The notes beneath the pieces were generated by a model that worked only from the letters and a program-made list of their open reading frames with translations, was not told the DNA's origin and searched no databases. This document shows positions 7,660 through 15,462 of a DNA stretch of 33,314 nucleotides, one piece after another (within the stretch, counting starts at the first letter, position 1; every line of letters starts with the position of its first letter). This stretch comes from CAZHOS01 sp964534605. GTDB lineage: Bacteria; Patescibacteriota; Saccharimonadia; Saccharimonadales; VXPC01. A program made the position numbers and the translations under genes. The DNA lies in NCBI GenBank assembly GCA_964534605.1, contig CAZHOS010000009.1, forward strand, positions 1-33,314. The letters run 5' to 3'.

Positions 7660-8052
7660 TTATTTTAGTTTTTGGACATATTCTTTGAATTCGCTGTGAC
7701 AGCGCATAACCTTAAGTGCCCCCACCAGTACATATGCATCGTCGTTTTTACCAGATTCTAGTAGAGCATCTAATTTACTGCATAGCCATTTACAGGGCTG
7801 ATCCTGGGATACTGCACCAACCCCGCCTCCTGCCGTTATCTCTAGTGAACGGGCGGATCCTGGGCGCTTTTGCAGATGACCCCTAGCGATAAGGTTATTT
7901 ACATGTTTGGCGGTAGTAGCTACGGAATTAAGGCTGCAGCCAGCACTTATCTCGCGGTAGCTGGGGCTGTAGCCGTGTTTGGCTATAAAATCTACGATAA
8001 AGTCTAATACGGCCTGTTGCTTTTTGGTTGGGCGTATCGACTTGCTGCTCAT
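7660..8052 (-). CDS. LexA-type winged helix-turn-helix regulator without peptidase domain
   Basis: The 130-residue protein begins MSSKSIRPTKKQQAVLDFI, and residues 9-72 match the LexA N-terminal DNA-binding domain: IAKHGYSPSYREIS, then a recognition helix near SVATTAKHVNNLIARGHL, then the wing KRPGSARSLEI. In LexA this is followed by an S24 protease domain; here only about 55 residues remain, with no Ala-Gly cleavage site and no Ser/Lys dyad context. It therefore cannot be a self-cleaving SOS repressor, and a simple repressor is inferred. The ATG at 8052 overlaps the TGA of the upstream gtrA-like gene (ATGA), which fixes this start over the ATG 54 bases upstream. Confidence 0.8.
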   Translation of the reverse strand: MSSKSIRPTKKQQAVLDFIVDFIAKHGYSPSYREISAGCSLNSVATTAKHVNNLIARGHLQKRPGSARSLEITAGGGVGAVSQDQPCKWLCSKLDALLESGKNDDAYVLVGALKVMRCHSEFKEYVQKLK

Positions 8053-8480
8053 CTCTTTTTCTTTGTCTTGGCAAAGACATAGTATTTGTACCAGAACCAG
8101 TTCCAAGGCGTAAAGATACCTGCCGCCAAGAACGGCGCGATGGCGATCGGTACGCCCAGTGTCTCGAGCACCTTAAGCACCACGTAGTTCAATATTAAGT
8201 TGACCGCAGACAGAGCGATATAACGCTCGGTCGCTACAGCAAATGCTGAATTATCCTTGCTAGAGTCAAACACCCAATAACGCTCGAGTACGAAATTAAC
8301 ACTTAGCCCTAGTAGGTAGGACACAGTTGAGGATATCCAGAGTGGCAAACCTAGATAATCGAGTCCGACCAGCGTAACGTAGGAGGTGACAAAGAACGCC
8401 ATACCCGCCAGGTTATACTCCAGAAACTCTTTCTTTTTAGATTCGCTCTTGGCAGTTGGTTTTTGCTTCTTCTTAGCCAT
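8049..8480 (-). CDS. GtrA family membrane protein
   Basis: The 143-residue protein has a Lys-rich cytoplasmic N-terminus (MAKKKQKPTAKSESKKK) and four hydrophobic segments, the GtrA layout. Family markers include the LSVNFVLERYWVF segment and NWFWYKYYVFAKTKKKR at the C-terminus. GtrA proteins are linked to moving polyprenyl-phosphate-linked sugars across the membrane, which suits the adjacent polysaccharide locus. An ATG three codons upstream (8489) abuts a GATACT box (8495-8490). The ATG at 8480 sits 9 bases after that box, the spacing seen at other leaderless genes here, so it is preferred. It is divergent from the initiating sugar transferase. Confidence 0.85.
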   Translation of the reverse strand: MAKKKQKPTAKSESKKKEFLEYNLAGMAFFVTSYVTLVGLDYLGLPLWISSTVSYLLGLSVNFVLERYWVFDSSKDNSAFAVATERYIALSAVNLILNYVVLKVLETLGVPIAIAPFLAAGIFTPWNWFWYKYYVFAKTKKKR

Positions 8481-8521
8481 TAGCTTCATAGTATCAAAAG
8501 CCGCCCCCTGTAAAAAGTCTC

Positions 8522-8535
8522 TTTAGGCTATAATA
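8522..8535 (+). promoter_or_regulatory. TATAAT promoter box giving a near-leaderless sugar-transferase mRNA
   Basis: TTTAGGCTATAATA contains TATAAT at 8529-8534, only 9 bases before the ATG at 8544, leaving a leader of about 0-3 bases and no Shine-Dalgarno. The same 14 bases occur before the ABC-exporter permease at 19961-19974. No good -35 box is at the usual distance. Confidence 0.6.
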
Positions 8536-8543
8536 GCCACTAG

Positions 8544-9992
8544 ATGAAGCTAGACAATAAACGCTACTCAGGAACAATCTTCTCTGTATTCTTGATAATT
8601 GGAGACTTCTTGGCCCTTGTAGCGGCCTTCGTGATTGGCTACATACTGCGTGTCAAAATTGATGATCGCCCAGTTGTGGACTTTATACCGGCCCGCACAT
8701 TCCTAGAGATATTCTTATATCTGCTGCCCTTTTGGCTACTGATATTTGCGCTGCTCGGACTCTACAACAACGAGCTTGCTCGCAAACGATTTAAAGAAAT
8801 TGGTCTATTGTTTGTAGGGTCATTTGTCGGGCTCTTATTTGTTATCGGATACGACTTTGTTGTTAACGAGCCGGTATTTCCGTCCCGCTTGGTACCCGTA
8901 TACGGATTTGTGTTTGGCTTTGCACTGCTGGTCTTCTTTAGAACTATAGCTCGCACACTACGCCGCCAAATGTTCAAGAAAGGCTACGGGCTACGCAGAG
9001 CTGTCGTCGTGGGTACAGGTAAGTTAACCGATAGTTTACTAAGAGATCTCAACAACTCTTCTGGCTACCGGGTCGTTTCGCTCGTCGGCGACAAGCGCAG
9101 CCTTAAGAAGCACGGCGTCAAGACGTACTCCAGCGTCCCCTCTATGCTCGAATCACTGGATTCTAGCTCCGTTGACGAGATCATCCAAACGGAGCTTTTC
9201 GAAGACAGAGCTGTAAATGATCAGCTGCTGTCATACGCACAAACCAACCATCTAAACTACCGATTTACGCCGTCTAACTCTGACCTGCTAACAGGCAGTA
9301 TGGAAGTCGAGCTCTTCAGCGGCCTCATCCCCGTGGTAAAGGTTGACCCAACTCCACTTCTTGGCTGGGGAAGCGTCGTCAAGCGGATATTCGATGTCGT
9401 GGTATCGTTTATGCTACTGCTTTTGCTGGTGCCTCTACTAATTATTCTCTTCCTTATCATCAAAATATCTGATCCTAAAAGCCCCGTACTATTCCGCCAA
9501 AAAAGACTCAGCCGACATGGACGAGAAGTCGGCGTCTATAAGATACGGAGCCACAACTCCGCCTTCCACGGCCTCAGTCCAGAGCAAGCATTTGCCAAAA
9601 TCGGCAAGCCAGAACTTGCTAAACAATACCGCAAAAATGGCGACCAACTAGATAACGACCCACGCATATCTCGTATGGGCGCACTGCTACGCAAGACAAG
9701 TCTAGACGAGCTACCTCAACTATTTAACGTCCTAAGGGGCGACATCAGCCTGGTTGGACCAAGGGCCTTGGTGCCAGAGGAGATCGACGTATATCCCCAG
9801 AAGCACCTAATACTTAGTGTCAAAAGCGGTATTACTGGCTTAGCACAAGTGTCTGGACGGGGTGATATAAGCTTCGAAAAGCGTCGACGCCTGGATGTGT
9901 ACTACGTACGCAACTGGACATTTGGTGGCGACCTGATAATTCTGCTCAAAACACTACGCATCGTAGTCAACGGCAAAGGCGCCCGCAAATAA
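8544..9992 (+). CDS. Polyprenyl-phosphate glycosyl-1-phosphate transferase (WbaP/WcaJ-type initiating enzyme)
   Basis: The 482-residue protein has a hydrophobic N-terminal part with about four helices (residues 10-140), a Rossmann-like middle domain (VVVGTGKLTDSLLRDL, about 150-250), a further membrane helix (about 280-305), and a C-terminal bacterial sugar transferase domain. Markers are KRIFDVVVSF, FRQKRLSRHGREVGVYKIRS, the RKTSLDELPQLFNVLRGD core, SLVGPRALVPEE, and GITGLAQVSGRG. The family moves a sugar-1-phosphate from a nucleotide sugar to undecaprenyl phosphate, the first step of glycan assembly at the inner face of the membrane. It lies first in the plus-strand polysaccharide unit, and its TAA abuts the next ATG. 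The sugar donor cannot be read from sequence. Confidence 0.92.
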   Translation: MKLDNKRYSGTIFSVFLIIGDFLALVAAFVIGYILRVKIDDRPVVDFIPARTFLEIFLYLLPFWLLIFALLGLYNNELARKRFKEIGLLFVGSFVGLLFVIGYDFVVNEPVFPSRLVPVYGFVFGFALLVFFRTIARTLRRQMFKKGYGLRRAVVVGTGKLTDSLLRDLNNSSGYRVVSLVGDKRSLKKHGVKTYSSVPSMLESLDSSSVDEIIQTELFEDRAVNDQLLSYAQTNHLNYRFTPSNSDLLTGSMEVELFSGLIPVVKVDPTPLLGWGSVVKRIFDVVVSFMLLLLLVPLLIILFLIIKISDPKSPVLFRQKRLSRHGREVGVYKIRSHNSAFHGLSPEQAFAKIGKPELAKQYRKNGDQLDNDPRISRMGALLRKTSLDELPQLFNVLRGDISLVGPRALVPEEIDVYPQKHLILSVKSGITGLAQVSGRGDISFEKRRRLDVYYVRNWTFGGDLIILLKTLRIVVNGKGARK

Positions 9993-11069
9993 ATGAAGGT
10001 AGCCATCACGCATGATTGGCTAGTTGGCGGTGGCGCCGAGCTAGTTGTCGAACAACTACACAAGCTATATCCCGAGGCCCCTATCTACACATCCACAGCA
10101 ACCAAGGAGTGGAAGAGCCGCTTGGATGGAAAAGTAATTACCGGCTATCTCGACCGCTGGCCCCTCCGCCCGCTTCGCAAGTACCTCGCCCCTCTACGAG
10201 CCCTGTGGTTTAGCAGGCTAGATCTGCGCGAGTATGATCTGATCATTAGCAGCAAAGGTAACGGCGAGGCAAGCTACGTCAGACGGTTAGCACCCAGCGC
10301 CAAACATATATGTTACTGCCACTCTCCGACCCACTTCTACTGGCGAAAATATGACGCATACATAGAGAGTCCGGGGTTTGGCCTGTTCAACCCCCTCGCA
10401 CGCCTTGGCTTGCGCCTACTGGTAAAGCCTCTAAGGCGATGGGACTACCGAGCCATGCGGCGTCCTGACGTTATTATCGCCAACTCTACCAATATTCAGA
10501 AAGAGATTAAGAAAAGCTACAACCGCAAATCAGAAGTCGTCTTCCCTCCTGTCGATACAGGTAGATTTAAGGCTGCCAAAGTACGTAAAGACTATTACGT
10601 TACTGGTGGACGACAGGTCCCCTACAAGCGGCACGATATTGCTGTTGCAGCCTGCAGCAAACTTAATATCCCTCTGAAGGTGCTTGGGCATGGCCCAGAG
10701 AACCAGCGGCTCAAACAACTAGCTGGACCCAGCGTAGAATTTATAGACAGCCCTAGCAATTCTCAGATCGAACAGGCCTTTAGCGAGGCCAGGGGATTCA
10801 TTCACGCCGCCGAAGAAGATTTTGGCATCATGCCGGTCGAAGCCCTATCCGCCGGCTGTCCAGTTATCGCCTACGGCGCAGGTGGGGCGCTAGATTACGT
10901 CCAGGACGGCAAGAACGGTTTGCTTGTAAGTACCCAGAATGCAGAGGCTTTCGCTGCTAAGCTAAACAAACAGGTAAGCTACACACCCGCTCAGATATCC
11001 AAATCAGCCCAAAAATTCTCAGATAAGGCTTTTTGGGAAGAATTTCGGCGTATTCTCAGCAAGACTTAG
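9993..11069 (+). CDS. Glycosyltransferase family 4 (WbaZ/mannosyltransferase-like)
   Basis: The 358-residue protein is a GT-B, GT4 type enzyme. Residues 1-20 (MKVAITHDWLVGGGAELVVE) form the N-terminal Rossmann start, and YVTGGRQVPYKRHDIAVAA opens the donor-binding half near residue 200. The EX7E-type motif is in EEDFGIMPVEALSAGCPVIAYGAGG (about 272-296). ICYCHSPTHFYWR (about 107-119) is typical of WbaZ-like mannosyl/rhamnosyl transferases. It probably adds an early sugar to the lipid-linked primer. The ATG follows directly on the stop of the initiating transferase, with no gap, so the two are translated together. Confidence 0.88.
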   Translation: MKVAITHDWLVGGGAELVVEQLHKLYPEAPIYTSTATKEWKSRLDGKVITGYLDRWPLRPLRKYLAPLRALWFSRLDLREYDLIISSKGNGEASYVRRLAPSAKHICYCHSPTHFYWRKYDAYIESPGFGLFNPLARLGLRLLVKPLRRWDYRAMRRPDVIIANSTNIQKEIKKSYNRKSEVVFPPVDTGRFKAAKVRKDYYVTGGRQVPYKRHDIAVAACSKLNIPLKVLGHGPENQRLKQLAGPSVEFIDSPSNSQIEQAFSEARGFIHAAEEDFGIMPVEALSAGCPVIAYGAGGALDYVQDGKNGLLVSTQNAEAFAAKLNKQVSYTPAQISKSAQKFSDKAFWEEFRRILSKT

Positions 11070-11118
11070 GTTGTTAATTAAACGGCGATTTTTATTCGGA
11101 CACAAAAACCAATTGGTG

Positions 11119-11124
11119 TAAAAT
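11119..11124 (+). promoter_or_regulatory. TAAAAT -10 box, near-leaderless start of the 11131 gene
   Basis: TAAAAT ends 6 bases before the ATG at 11131, within a 61-base gap after the GT4 gene. No Shine-Dalgarno is present, so initiation close to the start codon is likely. Confidence 0.4.
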
Positions 11125-11130
11125 AAGCTT

Positions 11131-11679
11131 ATGCTAAATGCTCGCACAGCTACTAGTCTAGGAATAGCCCTGCTTCTTCTTTTCGGGGTAATCCTATTTG
11201 TGCGCGTGGGAGACAAAGAACCCGTCAGCATGGATATTGACCGTCAAGAAGCCGTGCAGTCAACCGATAGCCCTGCAAGCGAGCAGAGCCTTCCGCTGGG
11301 CCAGAACAATGACCCGTCGCTAGCTAGTGAGGAAGAGTTAAAGCCGGACTCGGCATCTAGCTCGCAGCTAATCGGTGAGGTTGACGACAACATAGATGTG
11401 CTGATCACCCGCACTAGTCTTGAGGGCGCCACCTTAACCGTGTCTGGCCTCATAACCGGCCTCAGCGACGGTGTCTGTACTGTGTCGGTGTTCACGGATG
11501 ACGATGGGCCGTCTGCTTCGGCAGACACAATTAGCGCAAATGGCAATGTTGGCTGTACCGTTAATCTGGATATCAGCGAGCTACCAAGCGACGAAGACTG
11601 GACAATCGAAATGACTGCTGGCTCTAGCGAGCAAATATCACCAGTCCAAACACAAATACTTACTGCAGGAGAAAGATAG
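11131..11679 (+). CDS. Membrane-anchored extracytoplasmic protein, unknown function
   Basis: The 182-residue protein has an N-terminal helix (TSLGIALLLLFGVILFVRVG, residues 8-27), a Ser/Glu/Gln-rich linker to about residue 85, and a C-terminal beta-rich domain of about 90 residues (LTVSGLITGLSDGVCTVSVF...VGCTVNLDISELPSDEDW). Two Cys in that domain could form a disulfide. It resembles an Ig-like module, but no family is recognised. Its TAG directly abuts the ATG of the next exported protein, and AGGAG in its own end serves that gene. The two are therefore translated together and probably act together at the surface. Confidence 0.7.
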   Translation: MLNARTATSLGIALLLLFGVILFVRVGDKEPVSMDIDRQEAVQSTDSPASEQSLPLGQNNDPSLASEEELKPDSASSSQLIGEVDDNIDVLITRTSLEGATLTVSGLITGLSDGVCTVSVFTDDDGPSASADTISANGNVGCTVNLDISELPSDEDWTIEMTAGSSEQISPVQTQILTAGER

Positions 11680-13625
11680 ATGAAAATAAAACCAAGAATT
11701 AAACTAGCCTTAACGCTGATATTTGCCCTAGTTAGCTTTAGCACTATTGCTGCAACCACGACCAATTCGGTCGCAGGAGCTCAATCACTCGACGGCGCTG
11801 ACTTCCCCCATGGCCGCATCATCGAGGACGACCTATTTACCGACAACACAACCATGACGGTCGAAGAAATCCAGGCCTTCCTTGAGTCAAGGGTACGGGG
11901 CGGAGAGTGTGATCGGTTTAGGGCAACCTATAACGACAACTTCAATCCCCCGTGGACATGTCTCTTCGAGTTCGAGCAGAACCCCGATACCGGCGAAAGC
12001 AACTACGGCCTTTTTGACGATAACGGCACACCCAATGACACTTCAGACGACTTCCCGGCCTCGATCGAAGGCGGTAAGTCTGCGGCTGAAATCATCTGGC
12101 AAGCTGGTCAAGACCACAATATCAACCCACAGACACTGATCGTACTATTAGAAAAAGAGCAGAGCCTCATAACCGACAACTGGCCGTGGACCATCCAATA
12201 CTCACGTGCAACCGGTTTTTTGTGTCCGGATACAGCCCCGTGTGACTCTACCCAAGCAGATTTCTTTAAGCAGGTTGACGGCGCAGCCAACCTCTTCCGC
12301 TTCTATCTAGATAATCTAGAGCTCTACTGGTATCAGATTGGAACCAACCAGATCCTCTACCACCCCAATCACGACTGTGGACGCCGCACCGTCGAGATCG
12401 AAAACGCTGCCACCGTCGCCCTCTACCTATATACGCCGTACACCCCCAATCAAGCAGCACTAGACAACCTCTACGGTACGGGCGATAGCTGCAGCGCCTA
12501 CGGCAACCGCAACTTCTGGCGCTTATTTAACGACTGGTTCGGCCCTACCCAAGCAGCAACATACGGTTCAGACGAAGTTTTGGTCTCGGATAGTTCTTTC
12601 AGCTTCCTAGAAAGCAGTCAATCCCGTAATGAGTTAGTAGACATCAGATACAGAAACAACGGCACAACTGACTGGTACGACCAGACAGGCGTAGTAAATG
12701 CCCCTGCTGGTACAAACAAGGTTATGCTCTATACCGCTAGTCCTTTAGGTAATACAAGTCAATTTGCAGCATCAGAATGGGGATCGAGCGGTAATGTGCC
12801 TGGACGCAACTTCACCGCGGTATACGAGAGCGACGGAGTCACTCTAGCCGCAGACCAACACAAAGTAGAGCCTGGTCAGATTGCTGCTTATACTGTTAAT
12901 TTTGAGGTGCCAGCAAACACCGAACCTGGAGAATACTCTATGTCGTTTCAGGTTAGTTTGTTCAGAGATCCCAATGCATTCTCTGCAGACGTATCAACTA
13001 TTAATTTAACTGTCGAAGATAGAGTTACGACATCCAGCGACTACTTCCGTCGCAGACATCAAACAGTGTTGCCTGGTGCCGCTATAGATGCGCAGCTCTG
13101 GTATCAAAACACAGGCAATACAAACTGGTATGACCAGACGGGATCATTAGCCAACGGCACAATAAAAACCTTACTGTACACAAATAGGCCTCTTGGCAAT
13201 AGCAGCCTTTTTGCCACTGCAGAATGGGGCCCAGGCGGTAATGTGCCTGGACGCAACTTCACCGCGGTATACGAGAGCGACGGAGTCACTCTAGCCGCAG
13301 ACCAACACAAAGTAGAGCCTGGTCAGATTGCTGCTTATACTGTTAATTTTGAGGTGCCGATAGACATAGAGCCCGGTCGGTATAGGANNNNNNNNNNNNN
13401 NNNNNNNNNNNNNNNNNNNNNNNNNNNNNNNNNNNNNNNNNNNNNNNNNNNNNNNNNNNNNNNNNNNNNNNNNNNNNNNNNNNNNNNGCTTATACTGTTA
13501 ATTTTGAGGTGCCGATAGACATAGAGCCCGGTCGGTATAGGACACGCCTTCAGCCAAGTCTATTTAGGGATACACGAGCCTTTAACCAACCGGTGTCATT
13601 TATAGATATTGTTATTAGTGAGTAG
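11680..13625 (+). CDS. Exported lysozyme-like domain protein with Ig-like repeats, interrupted by an assembly gap
   Basis: Residues 1-34 are a signal peptide ending near SVAGAQ. Residues about 45-290 form a domain seen in many actinobacterial and Saccharibacteria surface proteins, often labelled hemagglutinin- or lysozyme-like: MTVEEIQAFLESRV, SAAEIIWQAGQDHNINPQTL, LLEKEQSLITDNWPW (Glu158/Glu160), AYGNRNFWRLFNDWFGP. Two Ig/NBR1-like repeats follow (YRNNGTTDWYDQTG and YQNTGNTNWYDQTG mark them). The frame is broken by 100 Ns, but both gap edges carry the same 55 bases. Merging them restores a 596-residue frame ending in TAG at 13623-13625, and the end of repeat 2 (SLFRDTRAF) then aligns with repeat 1 (SLFRDPNAF). 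AGGAG lies 7 bases before the ATG. Peptidoglycan cleavage is only a possibility. Confidence 0.8.
12788..13358 (+). repeat. 124-bp perfect direct repeat with 447-bp period
   Basis: Bases 12788-12911 recur without a mismatch at 13235-13358. The period of 447 bases (149 codons) equals one Ig-like module. The rest of the modules has diverged, so this block has been recently copied or homogenised. It is also what would confuse a short-read assembler next to the N gap. Confidence 0.85.
13388..13487. other. Assembly gap (100 N) between two copies of one 55-mer
   Basis: Bases 13333-13387 and 13488-13542 are the same 55 bases, on either side of exactly 100 Ns. A round gap length plus a shared end of k-mer size indicates scaffolded contigs, not real spacing. 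Either the ends should simply be merged or further 447-bp modules are missing. Confidence 0.85.
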
Positions 13626-13675
13626 TCTCTTGCTCTAGTATGGACCAATACACCTCTAGTGTGTAACAATATGAC

Positions 13676-13681
13676 TATAAA
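13676..13681 (+). promoter_or_regulatory. TATAAA -10 box, near-leaderless start of the 13691 gene
   Basis: TATAAA ends 9 bases before the ATG at 13691, with no Shine-Dalgarno between. It lies in the 65-base gap after the lysozyme-like gene. Confidence 0.4.
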
Positions 13682-13690
13682 AAGCACATT

Positions 13691-15421
13691 ATGAAACCCA
13701 GCAAAGAAGACCTCGCCAAAAAACTAGCTCAAAAAAACGCGGAAGCTCTAGACTATAGGCGCCGGTTAAGAGAGACCGAACTAAGTAGATCTTATAGAGT
13801 AACCCTGTTCGCGGCTCAAGCTGCTCGCAACCCTCTGCGGCTATTTACTCGCGCCGGAGAGCTTAAGAGCCTACTTAAGAAATCTGAAGTACCTACGCTG
13901 CCAGCAAGGATGCCCAGCGCGGAAGATTTTTTGAGTGGCGAGGAAAGCTCGAGCGGCCCTCCTGGCTTCGAAAAATACAGCACCATAATGCGCTATCCAC
14001 ATATTAAAGTAGCCGTTATAGGTGAAGTCGAGTGGTTAAGCAGCGTCTGTCACGCTTACTCTATCGAATCAGCCCCCTGGGAGTATTTGTTAGAAGTTGG
14101 CACTGAAGCCTTAGTTATAAACCCTAGGCAGAAAAACTATGATAAAGCGCTCGCCAGCGCTGCTATCAAGAAATTTAAGGTGGCTGGGCTGCCAATAATT
14201 TTTTGGGTACACGAGCCCCAGGACATCAACAACCATTTATTCAAGCAAGCAACACATATTTTCGCGCAAACAGTAGAAAAAGTCTCGATCCCCAGCAGCA
14301 AGAGAAATATCCAGCTAGCGCCTAGTATCGATATAGAAGAGTGGAATCCAGTAGACTGGTCTATTCATCCGTCTAATGATATTTTTGTGCCTGATGGTCG
14401 AGTAGGCGACAGTAGAGAAAACGTACTCAGCTCCTCAGCAACTGTCGTTGACTCCGCAAAATACAGCTCGGAAGACGACTATATTATTGATTGCTTAAGG
14501 ACATTGGCTCTGGGATCCCCCCTGCTAACCTCCGGTAGTCCTTCACTAAAGAAAGTTCTGGGCAAAGGTTTTGTATATACTGAAAAAGACGGATGGCCTC
14601 AAAAAATTGACCCACTTCGTAAACCTTTTGCCAGGGAAAGAGAGTCTATCTTCTGGAGGCGGAAAGTAATGCAGGACCACAGTCACCTGGCGAGGTTCGA
14701 GCAGCTAATCGACTTCCTCAAAATACCTCGAAGACCCAGAGAAAAAATTAGCATAATACACTCCACGTCCAGACCAGACTACCTTGAACATGCAATAGCC
14801 AATATAAAATCACAGACCTATCCTAATATAGAACTCTTACTGATCCTCCACGGTTCAGGTTTTAATATAAAAAAAGTTAAGAAAGTTTTGAGCTCCTGCG
14901 ACTTTCCTATCGAGGTGATACAAAGACCAAAAACAAGTCTATTCGGCGACAATCTAAACATAGCCGTGGACAAGGCTGTCGGGGAGCTCGTTACCAAAAT
15001 GGATGATGACGACTGGTATGGACCAGAGCATCTTGAGGACCTTTATCTCGCCTACTCGTACTCTGGTGCAGACATCGTTGGTAAGTGGGGTAATTTTGTG
15101 TATCTACAAAACAGCAATAGGATGATAAGCTTCGCCACTCAAAGAGAAGAGAAATACGTGCACCAACTGCCAGGCGCCACCATTCTTGCCTCAAAAGAGA
15201 TGTTGCAGAAGGTCAGGTTTGGCAGAGTAAAGCGTGCAATAGACTCGGAACTGCATCGCCGACTAGCGATGAGGGGCGGGAGACTCTACTCTACGCATAG
15301 ATACAACTTTATTCGCGTCAGACATGACAACCATACCTATGAGCGCGAAGATGATGCTTTTCTGGCGAGTGCTGACGGTAAGCCCTGGGAAAACCTAGAT
15401 ACCAAAAATACTTTTATTTAA
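13691..15421 (+). CDS. Glycosyltransferase with C-terminal GT2 domain and N-terminal extension
   Basis: The 576-residue protein begins with a charged, probably coiled-coil segment (KPSKEDLAKKLAQKNAEAL). A middle part (about 95-310) looks like a GT-B-related or spore-protein-type glycosyltransferase domain (IIFWVHEPQD, LAPSIDIEEWNP). A C-terminal GT-A family 2 domain starts near residue 350 (KISIIHSTSRPDYLEHAI, then IKSQTYPNIELLLI). The acidic metal site is MDDDDWYG, Met437 then four Asp, as expected for nucleotide-sugar and Mn binding. GT2 enzymes add sugars by inversion. Its codons look more AT-rich than those of the upstream genes. It starts a new, near-leaderless transcript. Confidence 0.8.
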   Translation: MKPSKEDLAKKLAQKNAEALDYRRRLRETELSRSYRVTLFAAQAARNPLRLFTRAGELKSLLKKSEVPTLPARMPSAEDFLSGEESSSGPPGFEKYSTIMRYPHIKVAVIGEVEWLSSVCHAYSIESAPWEYLLEVGTEALVINPRQKNYDKALASAAIKKFKVAGLPIIFWVHEPQDINNHLFKQATHIFAQTVEKVSIPSSKRNIQLAPSIDIEEWNPVDWSIHPSNDIFVPDGRVGDSRENVLSSSATVVDSAKYSSEDDYIIDCLRTLALGSPLLTSGSPSLKKVLGKGFVYTEKDGWPQKIDPLRKPFARERESIFWRRKVMQDHSHLARFEQLIDFLKIPRRPREKISIIHSTSRPDYLEHAIANIKSQTYPNIELLLILHGSGFNIKKVKKVLSSCDFPIEVIQRPKTSLFGDNLNIAVDKAVGELVTKMDDDDWYGPEHLEDLYLAYSYSGADIVGKWGNFVYLQNSNRMISFATQREEKYVHQLPGATILASKEMLQKVRFGRVKRAIDSELHRRLAMRGGRLYSTHRYNFIRVRHDNHTYEREDDAFLASADGKPWENLDTKNTFI

Positions 15422-15462
15422 GAGACTGCAACCTTATAATTAACTGTAAAGAAAGTGAGCCC

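Noticed and set aside
7660..8106. Longer start at 8106 for the LexA-like protein
   Set aside because: The extra 18 residues are the other-frame reading of gtrA, while the ATG at 8052 forms an ATGA overlap and begins just before the conserved domain.
13388..13518. C-terminal end of the lysozyme-like protein at 13518
   Set aside because: The frame after the Ns is shifted by the artificial gap length; the true continuation reads to TAG at 13623-13625.
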